Source: Pseudomonas sp. MM223 (GTDB lineage Bacteria; Pseudomonadota; Gammaproteobacteria; Pseudomonadales; Pseudomonadaceae). Taken from it: 64,000 nt of DNA. The DNA is taken from contig OX352322.1 in the NCBI GenBank assembly GCA_947090765.1, positions 2,065,501 to 2,129,500 of the forward strand. Reading direction: 5' to 3'. The notes under the pieces were generated by a model, which was not told the DNA's origin, did no database searches, and saw only the letters and a program-made list of their open reading frames with translations. Each line of letters starts with the position of its first letter. The stretch's first letter is position 1. Below, piece by piece: positions 41,651 to 51,000 of this stretch. The position numbers were made by a program, and so were the translations under genes.

Positions 41651-41666
41651 CTGGGATTATATACAG
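41651..41666 (-). promoter_or_regulatory. LexA box 2 of the lexA-sulA operon
   Basis: On the plus strand CTGGGATTATATACAG matches the CTG-N10-CAG frame with an AT-rich core, the left half being weaker. It is three bases from box 1, so two LexA dimers may bind side by side. Confidence 0.78.
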
Positions 41667-41768
41667 TACTGGATGCGCTGCAAGCCAAAAGGCGCAATAA
41701 ACATGAGCGGTGGCGCTTGCAGCCTGCGGTCTGGCGCTTTTAAATGGCGACCGCCCAGTCACCGAGCC

Positions 41769-41797
41769 TTGACAGACGCAGGGCTGAAACGTATGTT
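41769..41797 (+). promoter_or_regulatory. Sigma-70 promoter of psrA
   Basis: TTGACA (41769-41774), a 17-bp spacer and TATGTT (41792-41797) make a near-consensus promoter. The -10 lies inside the first PsrA box, which explains autorepression. Confidence 0.82.
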
Positions 41798-41812
41798 TCA
41801 AACACTTGTTTG
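41786..41812 (+). promoter_or_regulatory. Tandem PsrA operators of psrA
   Basis: GAAACGTATGTTTC (41786-41799) and CAAACACTTGTTTG (41799-41812) each match the PsrA consensus (G/C)AAAC-N4-GTTT(G/C) at all ten defined positions and share one base. They cover the -10 and the start region of psrA. Confidence 0.88.
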
Positions 41813-41836
41813 TCTGGCGGAGTACGCGGAGTAGTC

Positions 41837-42543
41837 ATGGCCCAATCGGAAACCGTTGAACGCATTCTCGATGCTGCCGAGCAGCTGTTCGCGGAAAGGG
41901 GGTTCGCCGAAACCTCGTTGCGGTTGATTACCAGCAAGGCCGGGGTCAACCTGGCAGCCGTCAACTATCACTTCGGTTCCAAGAAGGCGTTGATCCAGGC
42001 GGTGTTCTCGCGCTTCCTCGGGCCATTCTGCGCCAGCCTCGAACGGGAACTGGAGCGGCGTCAGGCCAAGCCGGAGCACAAGCCCAGCCTCGAAGAGCTG
42101 CTGGAGATGCTGGTGGAGCAGGCATTGGCGGTGCAACCCCGCAGCAACAATGACCTGTCTATCTTCATGCGCCTGCTGGGCCTGGCCTTCAGCCAGAGCC
42201 AGGGCCACCTGCGGCGCTACCTGGAAGACATGTACGGCAAGGTGTTCCGCCGCTACATGCTGCTGGTCAACGAGGCCGCACCTCGTATTCCGCCACTGGG
42301 CTGTTCTGGCGCGTGCACTTCATGCTGGGTGCCGCCGCCTTCAGCATGTCCGGTATCAAGGCGCTGCGAGCAATTGCCGAGACTGACTTTGGCATCAACA
42401 CCTCGATCGAGCAGGTGATGCGCCTGATGGTGCCGTTCCTGGCTGCAGGCATGCGTGCCGACAGCGGTGTCACCGATGAGGCCATGGCCACGGCTCAGCT
42501 GCGCCCACGCAGCAAGGCTGGCGCTATCACCGCCAAAGCCTGA
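41837..42543 (+). pseudogene. psrA: TetR-family fatty-acid-responsive regulator PsrA, one-base frameshift
   Basis: The repaired protein would have about 235 residues. It starts MAQSETVERILDAAEQLFAE, with the TetR helix-turn-helix in SLRLITSKAGVNLAAVNYHF (residues 27-46). The frame runs to VNEAAPRIPPL, then breaks at the GGG run 42298-42300. LFWRVHFMLGAAAFSMSGIK continues in another frame to a normal end. PsrA represses its own gene and fadBA and activates rpoS in Pseudomonas; long-chain fatty acids release it. The neighbours lexA and nagZ match the P. aeruginosa order as I recall. As read, the DNA-binding domain is intact but the ligand domain is garbled. A missing base (probably an A or G within the expected Glu codon) suggests a sequencing error. 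Confidence 0.88.
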
Positions 42544-42583
42544 AGGCTGGGCGGGGCAGGGCGCTTCGGCTAAGCTAGCGTCC

Positions 42584-43108
42584 ATGCCCGATCTCGACCT
42601 GCTGCATATTTCCCTTGCCGACCAATGCCTGTATGGGTTTGCCCGTGGCCAGCTGCGCGTGCGCCTGCCGGTTTCCACGGCGCGCAACGGTGCCGGCGAG
42701 CGCAATGGCTCGGGCTGCACACCGCGTGGCCTGCACCAGGTGCGGGCGAAGATCGGCGCGGGGTTGCCGCTTAATGCCGTATTGGCCGGGCGGCGCTGGA
42801 CGGGTGAAGTGTGGTCGCCGGCGTTGCACGTGCAATACCCCGGCCGCGACTGGATACTCACGCGCATCCTTTGGCTGAGCGGCTGCGAGCCGGGCTTCAA
42901 CCGCCTGGGCGCGGTCGACACCTTCCGCCGCTATATCTACCTGCACGGCACTGCGGATACGGAACCCATGGGCGTAGCGCTGTCCCATGGCTGCATACGC
43001 CTGCGCAACACTGACTTGCTTGGCCTGTTCGACCGTATCGGGGTGCATTGCCCGGTGCAGGTCGACGAAGCCGCTTGCCCTGATTGGGCTTCTCTCGTTC
43101 TGCAATGA
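42584..43108 (+). CDS. L,D-transpeptidase (YkuD-domain) protein
   Basis: The 174-residue protein starts MPDLDLLHISLADQCLYGFA. The YkuD catalytic block is YLHGTADTEPMGVALSHGCI, then RLRNTDLLGLFDRIG; it holds the conserved histidine and the HGCxR cysteine motif (SHGCIRL). Such enzymes form 3-3 cross-links or attach lipoproteins to peptidoglycan. No signal peptide is visible, which is unusual for a cell-wall enzyme, though short Pseudomonas homologues share this. It precedes nagZ by 10 bp and is probably co-transcribed, a cell-wall remodelling and recycling pair. Confidence 0.88.
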   Translation: MPDLDLLHISLADQCLYGFARGQLRVRLPVSTARNGAGERNGSGCTPRGLHQVRAKIGAGLPLNAVLAGRRWTGEVWSPALHVQYPGRDWILTRILWLSGCEPGFNRLGAVDTFRRYIYLHGTADTEPMGVALSHGCIRLRNTDLLGLFDRIGVHCPVQVDEAACPDWASLVLQ

Positions 43109-43118
43109 AGGATTACCT

Positions 43119-44129
43119 ATGACCGTCAGCCTGCAAGGCTCCCTGATGGTGGATATCGCCGGTAAATGGCTGACCGCCGAAGACCGTCACTTGCTGCGCC
43201 AACCCGAAGTGGCCGGCCTGATCATCTTTGCCCGCAACATCGACAGCCCGCGCCAGGTGCGTGAGCTGTGCGCGTCGATCCGTGCCATCCGCCCCGACCT
43301 GATTCTGGCAGTAGACCAGGAAGGCGGCCGCGTGCAGCGCCTGCGCCAGGGCTTTGTGCGCCTGCCGGCCATGCGTGCGCTGGCCGACAATGACAACGCC
43401 GAGTACCTGGCAGAGCAGTGCGGTTGGTTGATGGCGACCGAGGTGCTGGCGGTTGGCCTGGACCTTAGTTTTGCCCCGGTGCTCGACCTGGACCACCAGC
43501 GTAGCGCCGTGGTCGGCAGCCGTGCCTTCGAGGGTGACCCACTGTGTGCCACGCAACTGGCGGGCGCATTCATCCGCGGCATGAACGCGGCGGGCATGGC
43601 TGCCTGTGGCAAGCACTTCCCGGGGCACGGCTGGGCCGAGGCTGACTCGCACGTGGCCATTCCTACCGATGAGCGCAGCCTTGAGCAATTGCGCCAGGCC
43701 GACCTGGTGCCATTCGCGCGCCTGAGCGGGCAATTGGCGGCGGTGATGCCGGCGCATGTCATCTACCCGCAGGTCGACAATCAGCCAGCCGGTTTCTCGC
43801 GGCGCTGGCTGCAGGACATCCTGCGTGGTGAGTTGGGCTTTGACGGGGTGATCTTCAGTGATGACCTGTCGATGGCGGGTGCGCATGTGGTGGGCGATGC
43901 GGCCAGCCGTATCGAGGCTGCGTTGAGCGCCGGCTGTGACATGGGCCTGGTGTGCAATGACCGGGCGGCCGCGGAGCTGGCACTGAGTGCGGCGCAGCGT
44001 ATGAAGGTCAAGCCATCGCCGCGGATTGCGCGGATGCGCGGGCAGGGGTTTGCGCGGACCGATTACCGCCAGCAGCCGCGCTGGCTGGAAGCATTGGGGG
44101 CATTGAAGGAAGCTCAGTTGGTCGATTGA
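43119..44129 (+). CDS. nagZ: Beta-N-acetylhexosaminidase NagZ
   Basis: The 336-residue cytoplasmic glycoside hydrolase (family GH3) removes GlcNAc from anhydromuropeptides in cell-wall recycling, which also makes the AmpR inducer. It starts MTVSLQGSLMVDIAGKWLTA. Family blocks: PDLILAVDQEGGRVQRLRQG, the KHFPGHGWAEADSHVAIPTD loop with the catalytic Asp-His dyad, and FDGVIFSDDLSMAGAHVVG. Start ATG after GAAGGATTACCT. It is coupled with the upstream L,D-transpeptidase gene. Confidence 0.95.
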   Translation: MTVSLQGSLMVDIAGKWLTAEDRHLLRQPEVAGLIIFARNIDSPRQVRELCASIRAIRPDLILAVDQEGGRVQRLRQGFVRLPAMRALADNDNAEYLAEQCGWLMATEVLAVGLDLSFAPVLDLDHQRSAVVGSRAFEGDPLCATQLAGAFIRGMNAAGMAACGKHFPGHGWAEADSHVAIPTDERSLEQLRQADLVPFARLSGQLAAVMPAHVIYPQVDNQPAGFSRRWLQDILRGELGFDGVIFSDDLSMAGAHVVGDAASRIEAALSAGCDMGLVCNDRAAAELALSAAQRMKVKPSPRIARMRGQGFARTDYRQQPRWLEALGALKEAQLVD

Positions 44130-44141
44130 CCGCGCTGGCTT

Positions 44142-44163
44142 CTTCGCGGGCTTGCCCGCGAAG
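44142..44163. repeat. Single REP hairpin
   Basis: CTTCGCGGGCTTGCCCGCGAAG is a 9-bp perfect stem with a 4-base loop, in the convergent gap between nagZ and the SNF2 gene. It is one half of a REP pair without a partner. Confidence 0.75.
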
Positions 44164-44194
44164 TTGCCAGTACAGGCAACAGAAGACGAAAGGT

Positions 44195-47100
44195 TTAGCG
44201 CCCGCGTTTGCCTGGTAATGGCGCAAACAGTGCTTCGATTTCTTCATCCCCCATGCGCCATTGCCCGGCTTGCCCGCCATCAAGCAGGCTCGCCGCCAAT
44301 GCTGCCTTCTCTTGCTGCAACAGCTGGATCTTCTCCTCCACGGTGCCCCGGGTAATCAGCTTGAACACGAACACCGGCTTGTCCTGGCCAATGCGATAGG
44401 CGCGGTCGGTGGCCTGGTTTTCGCTGGCCGGGTTCCACCAGGGGTCGAAGTGGATCACCGTGTCCGCGGCCGTCAGGTTCAAGCCCACGCCACCCGCTTT
44501 GAGGCTGATCAGGAACACTTCGCTGTCACCCTGCTGGAACTGCTGCACGGGCGTGCGACGGTCGCGGGTGTCGCCAGTCAGCAGGCTGTAGCGGATTTTG
44601 CGCTTTTGCAGCTCCTGTTCGATCAGCGCCAGCATCGAGGTGAACTGCGAGAACAGCAGCACCCGGCGCCCTTCACTTAGCAGCTCTTCGAGCATTTCCA
44701 GCAATGCGCCCAGCTTGCCCTTGTCGGCCTGGTTGCCTTTGCTTTCCACGCCTTTGACCAGGCGCAGGTCGCAACACACCTGGCGCAGCTTGAGCAGTGC
44801 GTCAAGAATGACGATCTGGCTGCGTGCGGCGCCATTGCGGGCAATTTCGTCGCGCACTTTCTTGTCCATGGCCACCCGCACGGCCTCGTAGGTGTCGCGC
44901 TGGGCGTCGCTGAGCTCGACCCAATGCACCATCTCGGTCTTGGCCGGCAACTCGGTGGCCACCTGCTCCTTGGTGCGGCGCAGCAAAAACGGGCGGACGC
45001 GGGTGACCAGGTGGGCCAGGCGCTCGGCGTCGCCGTGGCGTTCGATCGGGGTGCGGTAGTCCTGGTTGAAGCGTTTGAGGTCACCCAGCCAACCGGGCAT
45101 GAGGAAGTGGAAAATCGACCACAGCTCACCCAGGTTGTTTTCCATCGGTGTACCGGTCAGGCACAGGCGTTGGCCGGCCTGTAGCTCGCAGACGGCGAGG
45201 GCGGCCTTGCTGGTGCTGCTTTTGATGTTCTGTGCCTCGTCCAGTACCAACACGTGCCAGGCCTGGGCGCGCAGGTGTTCGAGGTCGCGTGGTATCAGGG
45301 CGTACGTGGTCAGGACCAGGTCGTATTCGTGCAGCTTGGTAAAATGCTTGCCACGCCCCGGGCCATGCAGGGCCAGCACGCGCAGCTCAGGGGCGAAACG
45401 CTGGGCTTCGTCCAGCCAGTTGGGTATCAGGCTGGTGGGCATGACTGCCAGGGCTGGTGCATTCAGGCGCCCGGACTCTTTCTCCAGCAGCAGGTGCGCC
45501 AGGGCCTGCAGGGTCTTGCCCAGGCCCATGTCGTCACCGAGGATGCCGCCGGTGCCCATCTCGCGCAGCGCCTGCAGCCAGTTCAGGCCCTGCTGCTGGT
45601 AGGGGCGCAGGCTGGCCTGCAGCCCGCTTGGCGGCGCCACTTGCAGGTCGCGGGCATCGCGCAGGCGGCGGCCCAGGTCGCGTACGTGCTCGCCCCCCTC
45701 CCAAAGCAGCGGCAGGCCTTCAATTTCGTTCAGGCGCGCGGCGTCGGCGCGCTCCATGCGCAGGGCCGGGCCCGCGGTGTCTTCGTGCAGGTACAGCTCG
45801 CCCAAAGTGCCCATCACTGCCTTGATGCGGCCGTAGGGCAGGGCGACGCGCAAAGCCGGGGCATCCAGACGCCCGCGGTTGAGGTCGATCAGCAGGTGTT
45901 CATCGTCACTGCGCCGGGCCAGTTCGTTGGGGCGCAGCAGCTCTGGGCTGCTGCGCAGCAGTTGCAGCACGATTGGCAGCAGGCTGTGGCGCTGGCCATC
46001 GACCACAATGCCCAGTTCCAGGTCGAACCATTCATGGCCGGGTGCTTCGTCGATACTCGCATACCAGTCGTCCACCTCCTTCAGGTTGAAAGCGAAGTCG
46101 CGGTGGACGTCTATGTCCCAGCCGGCTTGACGCAGCCTTGGCAGGCCTTCGCGGGCAAAGCGCAGCCAGGCTTCGTCGTCAGGCAGCTGGAACATTTCGC
46201 CGGCGCTGTCGGGCAGCGCCTTGCTTTGCCGGGTAGCGGCCTTGAAGCCCAGGTCGCGTAGCGCCTTGCGCAGTGCCTGCTCGGCTTGCGGCTGGCGGCG
46301 GATGCGCTGGCTGGTATTGCCGACCAGGCGGGTCAGCGGCTTTTCGTCGTTGCCGCTGGCGCGCAGGCCGTCGTAGTCGAACGCCAGTGCGGCACGGTGT
46401 TGCATCTGCCGCTGCATCCGGCCGGTCTTGGGCATGTAGGCGCTGAATTCGAGGCTGCCCAGGGTCAGTCGCCCTCTTGGCGTAATGTCCTCGATGTGTT
46501 CGGTGCTTACGGCTGTGGGCGTGGGGACGTGGCGGTTCAAGGCGTTCAATCGATGACTCAAGGGGATGACCAGGTGCTCGGGCACGATGGGCGCGCGCGC
46601 AAGCTGGCTGGCAATGAAAGGGTCGAGGTCGTGGCGCAGCTTGCCGGTCAAATGCTGCTGTCGGTCGACATAGTGCATGGGTTCGATGGGCACCGCCTGT
46701 AACTGCTCGTGACCATTGTGGTACCAGGCGCCACGGTAGCTGCCATTGTCCAGCCTGACCCAGCGGAATTCGGCATGTAGCTCCGGCCCCGGGGCCAGTG
46801 GCGCCAAGTCGTCTTCAAACAGCAGGCGGCCAGTGGCCAAGGCATAGCTATAGAGCTCCTCGCCCTGTTTGCCTTCCAGTTGCACCGCGGGCGACATGGT
46901 TTCGCGGCGGGCATCGATCAGGCGCAAAAGCCGCGCATCGTCTTCTGTGACATAGCGAGGCGTGTAGTAGAGCATTTCGGGCATCGATGTGATACGGCCG
47001 ATCTTCAGGGTGTCGTCTGCCTGACGGGTGCCTTTGATTGGTTCGAGGCGCCAAAGCCCATGGTCCACATGCATGCGGTAATAAATTGCCGGGCCTTTGC

Positions 47101-47512
47101 GCGCTGGCCCTTGCGGCGTTGCAGGTTGCGAGGGCGACTCAAGGGTTTCAACCCACAGGTTGAGGTCCGGCGGCAGCGACAGGGCGGATTGTTCATGGGG
47201 GGCTGCGGCGTCAAGGCCGTCCTGCAATTGCAGCAGCGCTGCAACGCAGTGTTTGCAGTTGAGCCCGACTGGGCAGCTGCATTTCCCAAATACCCGCAGG
47301 TCCCCATAGTTGACGACCAGGCGGATGTTCTGCTGATAGGTCTCGCCTGCCGAGCCCTTGCAGAGGGCCTCGATCGTTGCACCCTGCTGCGACAGGATGC
47401 GTGCCCGCGCTTGCGCAGCATAGCTGCGGCCTCGTGCCATCGTGCCGGCCTCGATGAAGTCGACCCAGCCCGGATAGGCCCTCAGCAGCTGCTGCGCATC
47501 GCCATCGCTCAC
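44195..47512 (-). CDS. SNF2-family helicase with N-terminal SWIM zinc finger
   Basis: The 1105-residue protein has a SWIM zinc finger near residues 75-95 (VFGKCSCPVGLNCKHCVAAL, CxCx-n-CxH), a long middle region and a C-terminal SNF2 ATPase from about residue 630. Motif I is GGILGDDMGLGKTLQALAHL, motif II VLDEAQNIKSS, and the late motifs are VFLISLKAGGVGLNLTAADT and ASENQATDRAYRIGQDKPVF. Bacterial HepA/SNF2 proteins act on nucleic-acid-protein complexes, but the target of this SWIM-type subgroup is not known. It ends the run csiV-SNF2 on the minus strand, with only 1 bp between the two genes. Confidence 0.9.
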   Translation of the reverse strand: MSDGDAQQLLRAYPGWVDFIEAGTMARGRSYAAQARARILSQQGATIEALCKGSAGETYQQNIRLVVNYGDLRVFGKCSCPVGLNCKHCVAALLQLQDGLDAAAPHEQSALSLPPDLNLWVETLESPSQPATPQGPARKGPAIYYRMHVDHGLWRLEPIKGTRQADDTLKIGRITSMPEMLYYTPRYVTEDDARLLRLIDARRETMSPAVQLEGKQGEELYSYALATGRLLFEDDLAPLAPGPELHAEFRWVRLDNGSYRGAWYHNGHEQLQAVPIEPMHYVDRQQHLTGKLRHDLDPFIASQLARAPIVPEHLVIPLSHRLNALNRHVPTPTAVSTEHIEDITPRGRLTLGSLEFSAYMPKTGRMQRQMQHRAALAFDYDGLRASGNDEKPLTRLVGNTSQRIRRQPQAEQALRKALRDLGFKAATRQSKALPDSAGEMFQLPDDEAWLRFAREGLPRLRQAGWDIDVHRDFAFNLKEVDDWYASIDEAPGHEWFDLELGIVVDGQRHSLLPIVLQLLRSSPELLRPNELARRSDDEHLLIDLNRGRLDAPALRVALPYGRIKAVMGTLGELYLHEDTAGPALRMERADAARLNEIEGLPLLWEGGEHVRDLGRRLRDARDLQVAPPSGLQASLRPYQQQGLNWLQALREMGTGGILGDDMGLGKTLQALAHLLLEKESGRLNAPALAVMPTSLIPNWLDEAQRFAPELRVLALHGPGRGKHFTKLHEYDLVLTTYALIPRDLEHLRAQAWHVLVLDEAQNIKSSTSKAALAVCELQAGQRLCLTGTPMENNLGELWSIFHFLMPGWLGDLKRFNQDYRTPIERHGDAERLAHLVTRVRPFLLRRTKEQVATELPAKTEMVHWVELSDAQRDTYEAVRVAMDKKVRDEIARNGAARSQIVILDALLKLRQVCCDLRLVKGVESKGNQADKGKLGALLEMLEELLSEGRRVLLFSQFTSMLALIEQELQKRKIRYSLLTGDTRDRRTPVQQFQQGDSEVFLISLKAGGVGLNLTAADTVIHFDPWWNPASENQATDRAYRIGQDKPVFVFKLITRGTVEEKIQLLQQEKAALAASLLDGGQAGQWRMGDEEIEALFAPLPGKRGR

Positions 47513-47513
47513 A

Positions 47514-48086
47514 TCACTGCTCCATCATCTCCGGGTCCATCACCGGCATTTTCGGCGTGCCCGGTGGTGTCACCTTCAGCAGCACGGCCAGGTGGCCGCC
47601 GTCGAGGAAGGTCAGCTGGCCGCCCTTGACGTTGCTGTTGCTCTGCTTGAATTGCTCGCTTTGCAGGACGTTGCCGTTGTCGTCCAGCTGGTTGACCCAG
47701 AAGTTGGCCTCGACCGCGATAAAGCGGCCTTCAGCAAGGCTCAGGTTGCCTTCGATGGGGAAGTGGCCGAACTGTTCGGCGCCGTCGCCCAGGGCGATGC
47801 GGCTGGGCTCGCTGCCTACCTGTTGTTGCCAGGCCTTGTGCATCAAGACGGTGTAGTCGGCGGTGGCTTTCAGGCGGGTGGCTTCGTCGTCCAGCGCCGG
47901 GCGGCGCTCGGCATCTTTTGCCAGGCGCGGGGCGCCGGCGCTCCAGTCTTCAGGGGCAAACGGGCTGGTAAAGGCAGGCACGCTGTTCTGCCGCACCAGG
48001 AGCATTTCTACCTGATACAGGCCTTCGGCGAAGGCGGCTGGTGCGAACAGCGCCAGCAGCAGGGTCAGGCAACGGATGGCACGCAT
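47514..48086 (-). CDS. csiV: CsiV family protein (periplasmic, peptidoglycan-binding)
   Basis: The 190-residue protein starts with a signal peptide (MRAIRCLTLLLALFAPAAFA, cleaved after AFA). The mature part begins EGLYQVEMLLVRQNSVPAF, a typical CsiV opening. The C-terminal half has FPIEGNLSLAEGRFIAVEAN and FLDGGHLAVLLKVTPPG. CsiV was described as a peptidoglycan-binding partner of the LpoA-type cell-wall machinery; carrying that role over is inference. It lies between mfd and the SNF2 gene on one strand, 9 bp and 1 bp away, so the three may form one operon. Confidence 0.85.
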   Translation of the reverse strand: MRAIRCLTLLLALFAPAAFAEGLYQVEMLLVRQNSVPAFTSPFAPEDWSAGAPRLAKDAERRPALDDEATRLKATADYTVLMHKAWQQQVGSEPSRIALGDGAEQFGHFPIEGNLSLAEGRFIAVEANFWVNQLDDNGNVLQSEQFKQSNSNVKGGQLTFLDGGHLAVLLKVTPPGTPKMPVMDPEMMEQ

Positions 48087-48095
48087 GGATCTTCC

Positions 48096-51000
48096 TTAGG
48101 CAGGCTGTGGGGTCAGGCGCTCGAACAGCGCCTCCAGGGTATTGAAGCGTTCGTCGGGGCGTTCCATCGGGACCAGGAAGCGGAACTGAGTGGCGCCTTC
48201 GAACTTGTAGCGTTTGGGCTGGCCCTGGATCAGCTTGATCAGGGTCAGCGGGTCGACCGGGGTTTCGGCCTCGAACTCGAGCTTGCCGCCATTGGGGCCG
48301 GCATCGACTTTCTTGATGCCGAGCTTTTCCGCGTGCAGTTTGAGCGAGGTCAGGCGCATCAGGTTTTTTGTCGGCTCTGGCAGCAGGCCGAAGCGGTCGA
48401 TCATTTCCACTTGCAGGTCTTTGAGGCCTTCTTCGTCGGCGGCCGAAGCAATGCGCTTGTACAAGATCAGCCGCGCATGCACGTCGGGCAGGTAGTCTTC
48501 GGGGATCAGTGCCGGCAGGCGCAGGTTGATCTCCGGGCCGCCGCCCAGCGGCTGCTCAAGATTCGGCTGGGTGCCTTTACGGATTGCCTTGACCGCGCGC
48601 TCGAGCATTTCCATGTACAGGGTGAAGCCCACTGCCTGGATCTGCCCGCTCTGGCCTTCGCCCAGCAGCTCGCCTGCACCGCGGATTTCGAGGTCGTTGG
48701 TGGCCAGCACAAAGCCGGCGCCCAGGTCCTGGGTGTTGGCGATGGCCTCCAGGCGTTTTTCGGCGTCGGCGCTGACTTTTTGCCGGGTGGGCGTCAGCAG
48801 GTAGGCGTAAGCCTGGTGGTGGCTTCGGCCAACCCGGCCACGCAGCTGGTGCAGCTGGGCCAGGCCGAACTTGTCGGCGCGCTCGATGACGATGGTGTTG
48901 GCGCTGGGCACGTCGATGCCGGTTTCGATGATGGTGGAGGCCACTAGCACGTTGAAGCGCTTGTGGTAGAAGTCACTCATCACCTGTTCCAGTTCGCGCT
49001 CGCGCATTTGCCCGTGGCCGATGCCGATACGTGCCTCGGGCACAAGCTCGGCAAGGTCGGCAGCGCATTTTTCGATGGTTTTCACATCGTTGTGCAGGTA
49101 ATACACCTGGCCGCCGCGCAGCAGTTCGCGCAGCAGTGCTTCCTTGACCGTGCTTTTGTTCTGCTCCATGACGAAGGTGCGCACCGACAGGCGCCGCGCC
49201 GGTGGCGTGGCAATGATCGACAGGTCACGCATGCCGGCCACTGCCATGTTCAGCGTGCGCGGGATCGGCGTGGCGGTCAGGGTGAGGATGTCGACCTCGC
49301 TGCGCAGGGCCTTCAGCTGCTCTTTCTGGCGCACGCCAAAGCGGTGTTCTTCGTCGATGATGGCCAGGCCCAGGTCCTTGAAGCGCACATCGTCCTGCAG
49401 CAGCTTGTGGGTGCCGATGAGGATGTCGATCTTGCCTTCGGCCAGGTCGGCGGCGGCGGCGGCCACTTCCTTGGCTGACTTGAAGCGGCTCATCACTTCC
49501 ACGGTCACCGGCCAGTCGGCAAAACGGTCGCGGAAGCTGTTGTAGTGTTGCTGGGCGAGCAGGGTAGTGGGCACCAGCACGGCTACCTGGCGGCCACTGT
49601 GCACGGCGATGAACGCGGCGCGCATGGCCACTTCGGTCTTGCCGAAGCCGACGTCGCCGCACACCAGGCGGTCCATTGGCTTGGGCGCCAGCATGTCGGC
49701 CCGCACGGCCTCAATGGCGGTTTGCTGGTCCGGGGTTTCTTCGAACGGGAAGCCGGCGCTGAAGGTGGCGTAGTCGGCGGACGGGTCGGCAAACGCATAA
49801 CCCTTGCGCGCGGCACGGCGGGCATAGATGTCGAGCAGTTCGGCGGCCACATCGCGCACCTGCTCGGCGGCCTTGCGCTTGGCTTTCTGCCAGGCCTCGG
49901 AGCCTAGCCGGTGCAATGGTGCCAGGGCATCGTCGCTGCCGGTGTAGCGGGCGATCAGGTGCAGGTTGGCCACCGGCACGTACAGCTTGGCGTTCTCGGC
50001 GTATTCCAGGGTGAGGAATTCGGCAGCCTGGCCGTCGATCTCCAGGGTGGCCAGGCCCAGGTAGCGCCCCACGCCATGGTCGATGTGCACCACCGGTGCG
50101 CCTTCGCGCAGCTCGGTGAGGTTCTTGATGACCGCATCGTTGGCGGTTTCGCCGCGCTTGTCGCGGCGGCGGCGTTGCATCACTCGCTGGCCGAACAACG
50201 GGCTTTCTGCGACCAGGGCCAGGCCTGGGTCGTCCAGCACCAGGCCGTCATCCAGCGGGGCGATGGTGATCGCCAGGCGCTCGCTGCCGGTGATGAAGTC
50301 GGCCCAGCCGTCGACGGTGTGCGGGCGCAGCTTCAGCCGTTCGAGCAGTTCCAGCAGCACTTCGCGGCGGCCCGCCGACTCGGCGGTGAACAGCACGCGG
50401 CCGGGGAACTGGTCGAGGAAGTTGGCCAGTTCGGCCAGCGGCTGGTTGGCCTTGGCCTCGATGGCCAGGTTGGGCAGGGCCCGCGCCGGGAAGCGCTCGC
50501 GGCCCGCGCCTGGCTCAAGGTCTTCGCTGCTGACCACCACCCGCGGCCATTGCTTGAGCCGGGCGAAGCAGTCTTCCACTGGCATGAACAGCTCGGCGGG
50601 CGGCAGCAGCGGGCGGCTGAGGTCGCCGCGGCGGTCTTCATAACGCCCGCGCACGTCGTTCCAGAAGTGTTCGGCGGCCTGTTCCACGCCGGGCAGCGAA
50701 AACACCTGGGTGTCGGCTGGCAGGTAGTCGAACAGGGTGGCGGTTTCTTCGAAGAACAGCGGCAGGTAGTACTCGATGCCGGCGGGGATGATGCCGCTGG
50801 CCAGGTCCTGGAAGATCGCGCTGCGGCGGAAGTCGACGTCGAAGCGCTCACGGAAGCGCGCCTTGAAGCGGGTCACTTCCTCTTTTTGCATCGGAAATTC
50901 GCGTGCCGGCAGCAGGCGTACCGAATCCACCTTGTCGATCGAGCGCTGGGTCTCGGGGTCGAAGGTGCGAAGTGTCTCGATCTCGTCATCGAACAGGTCG

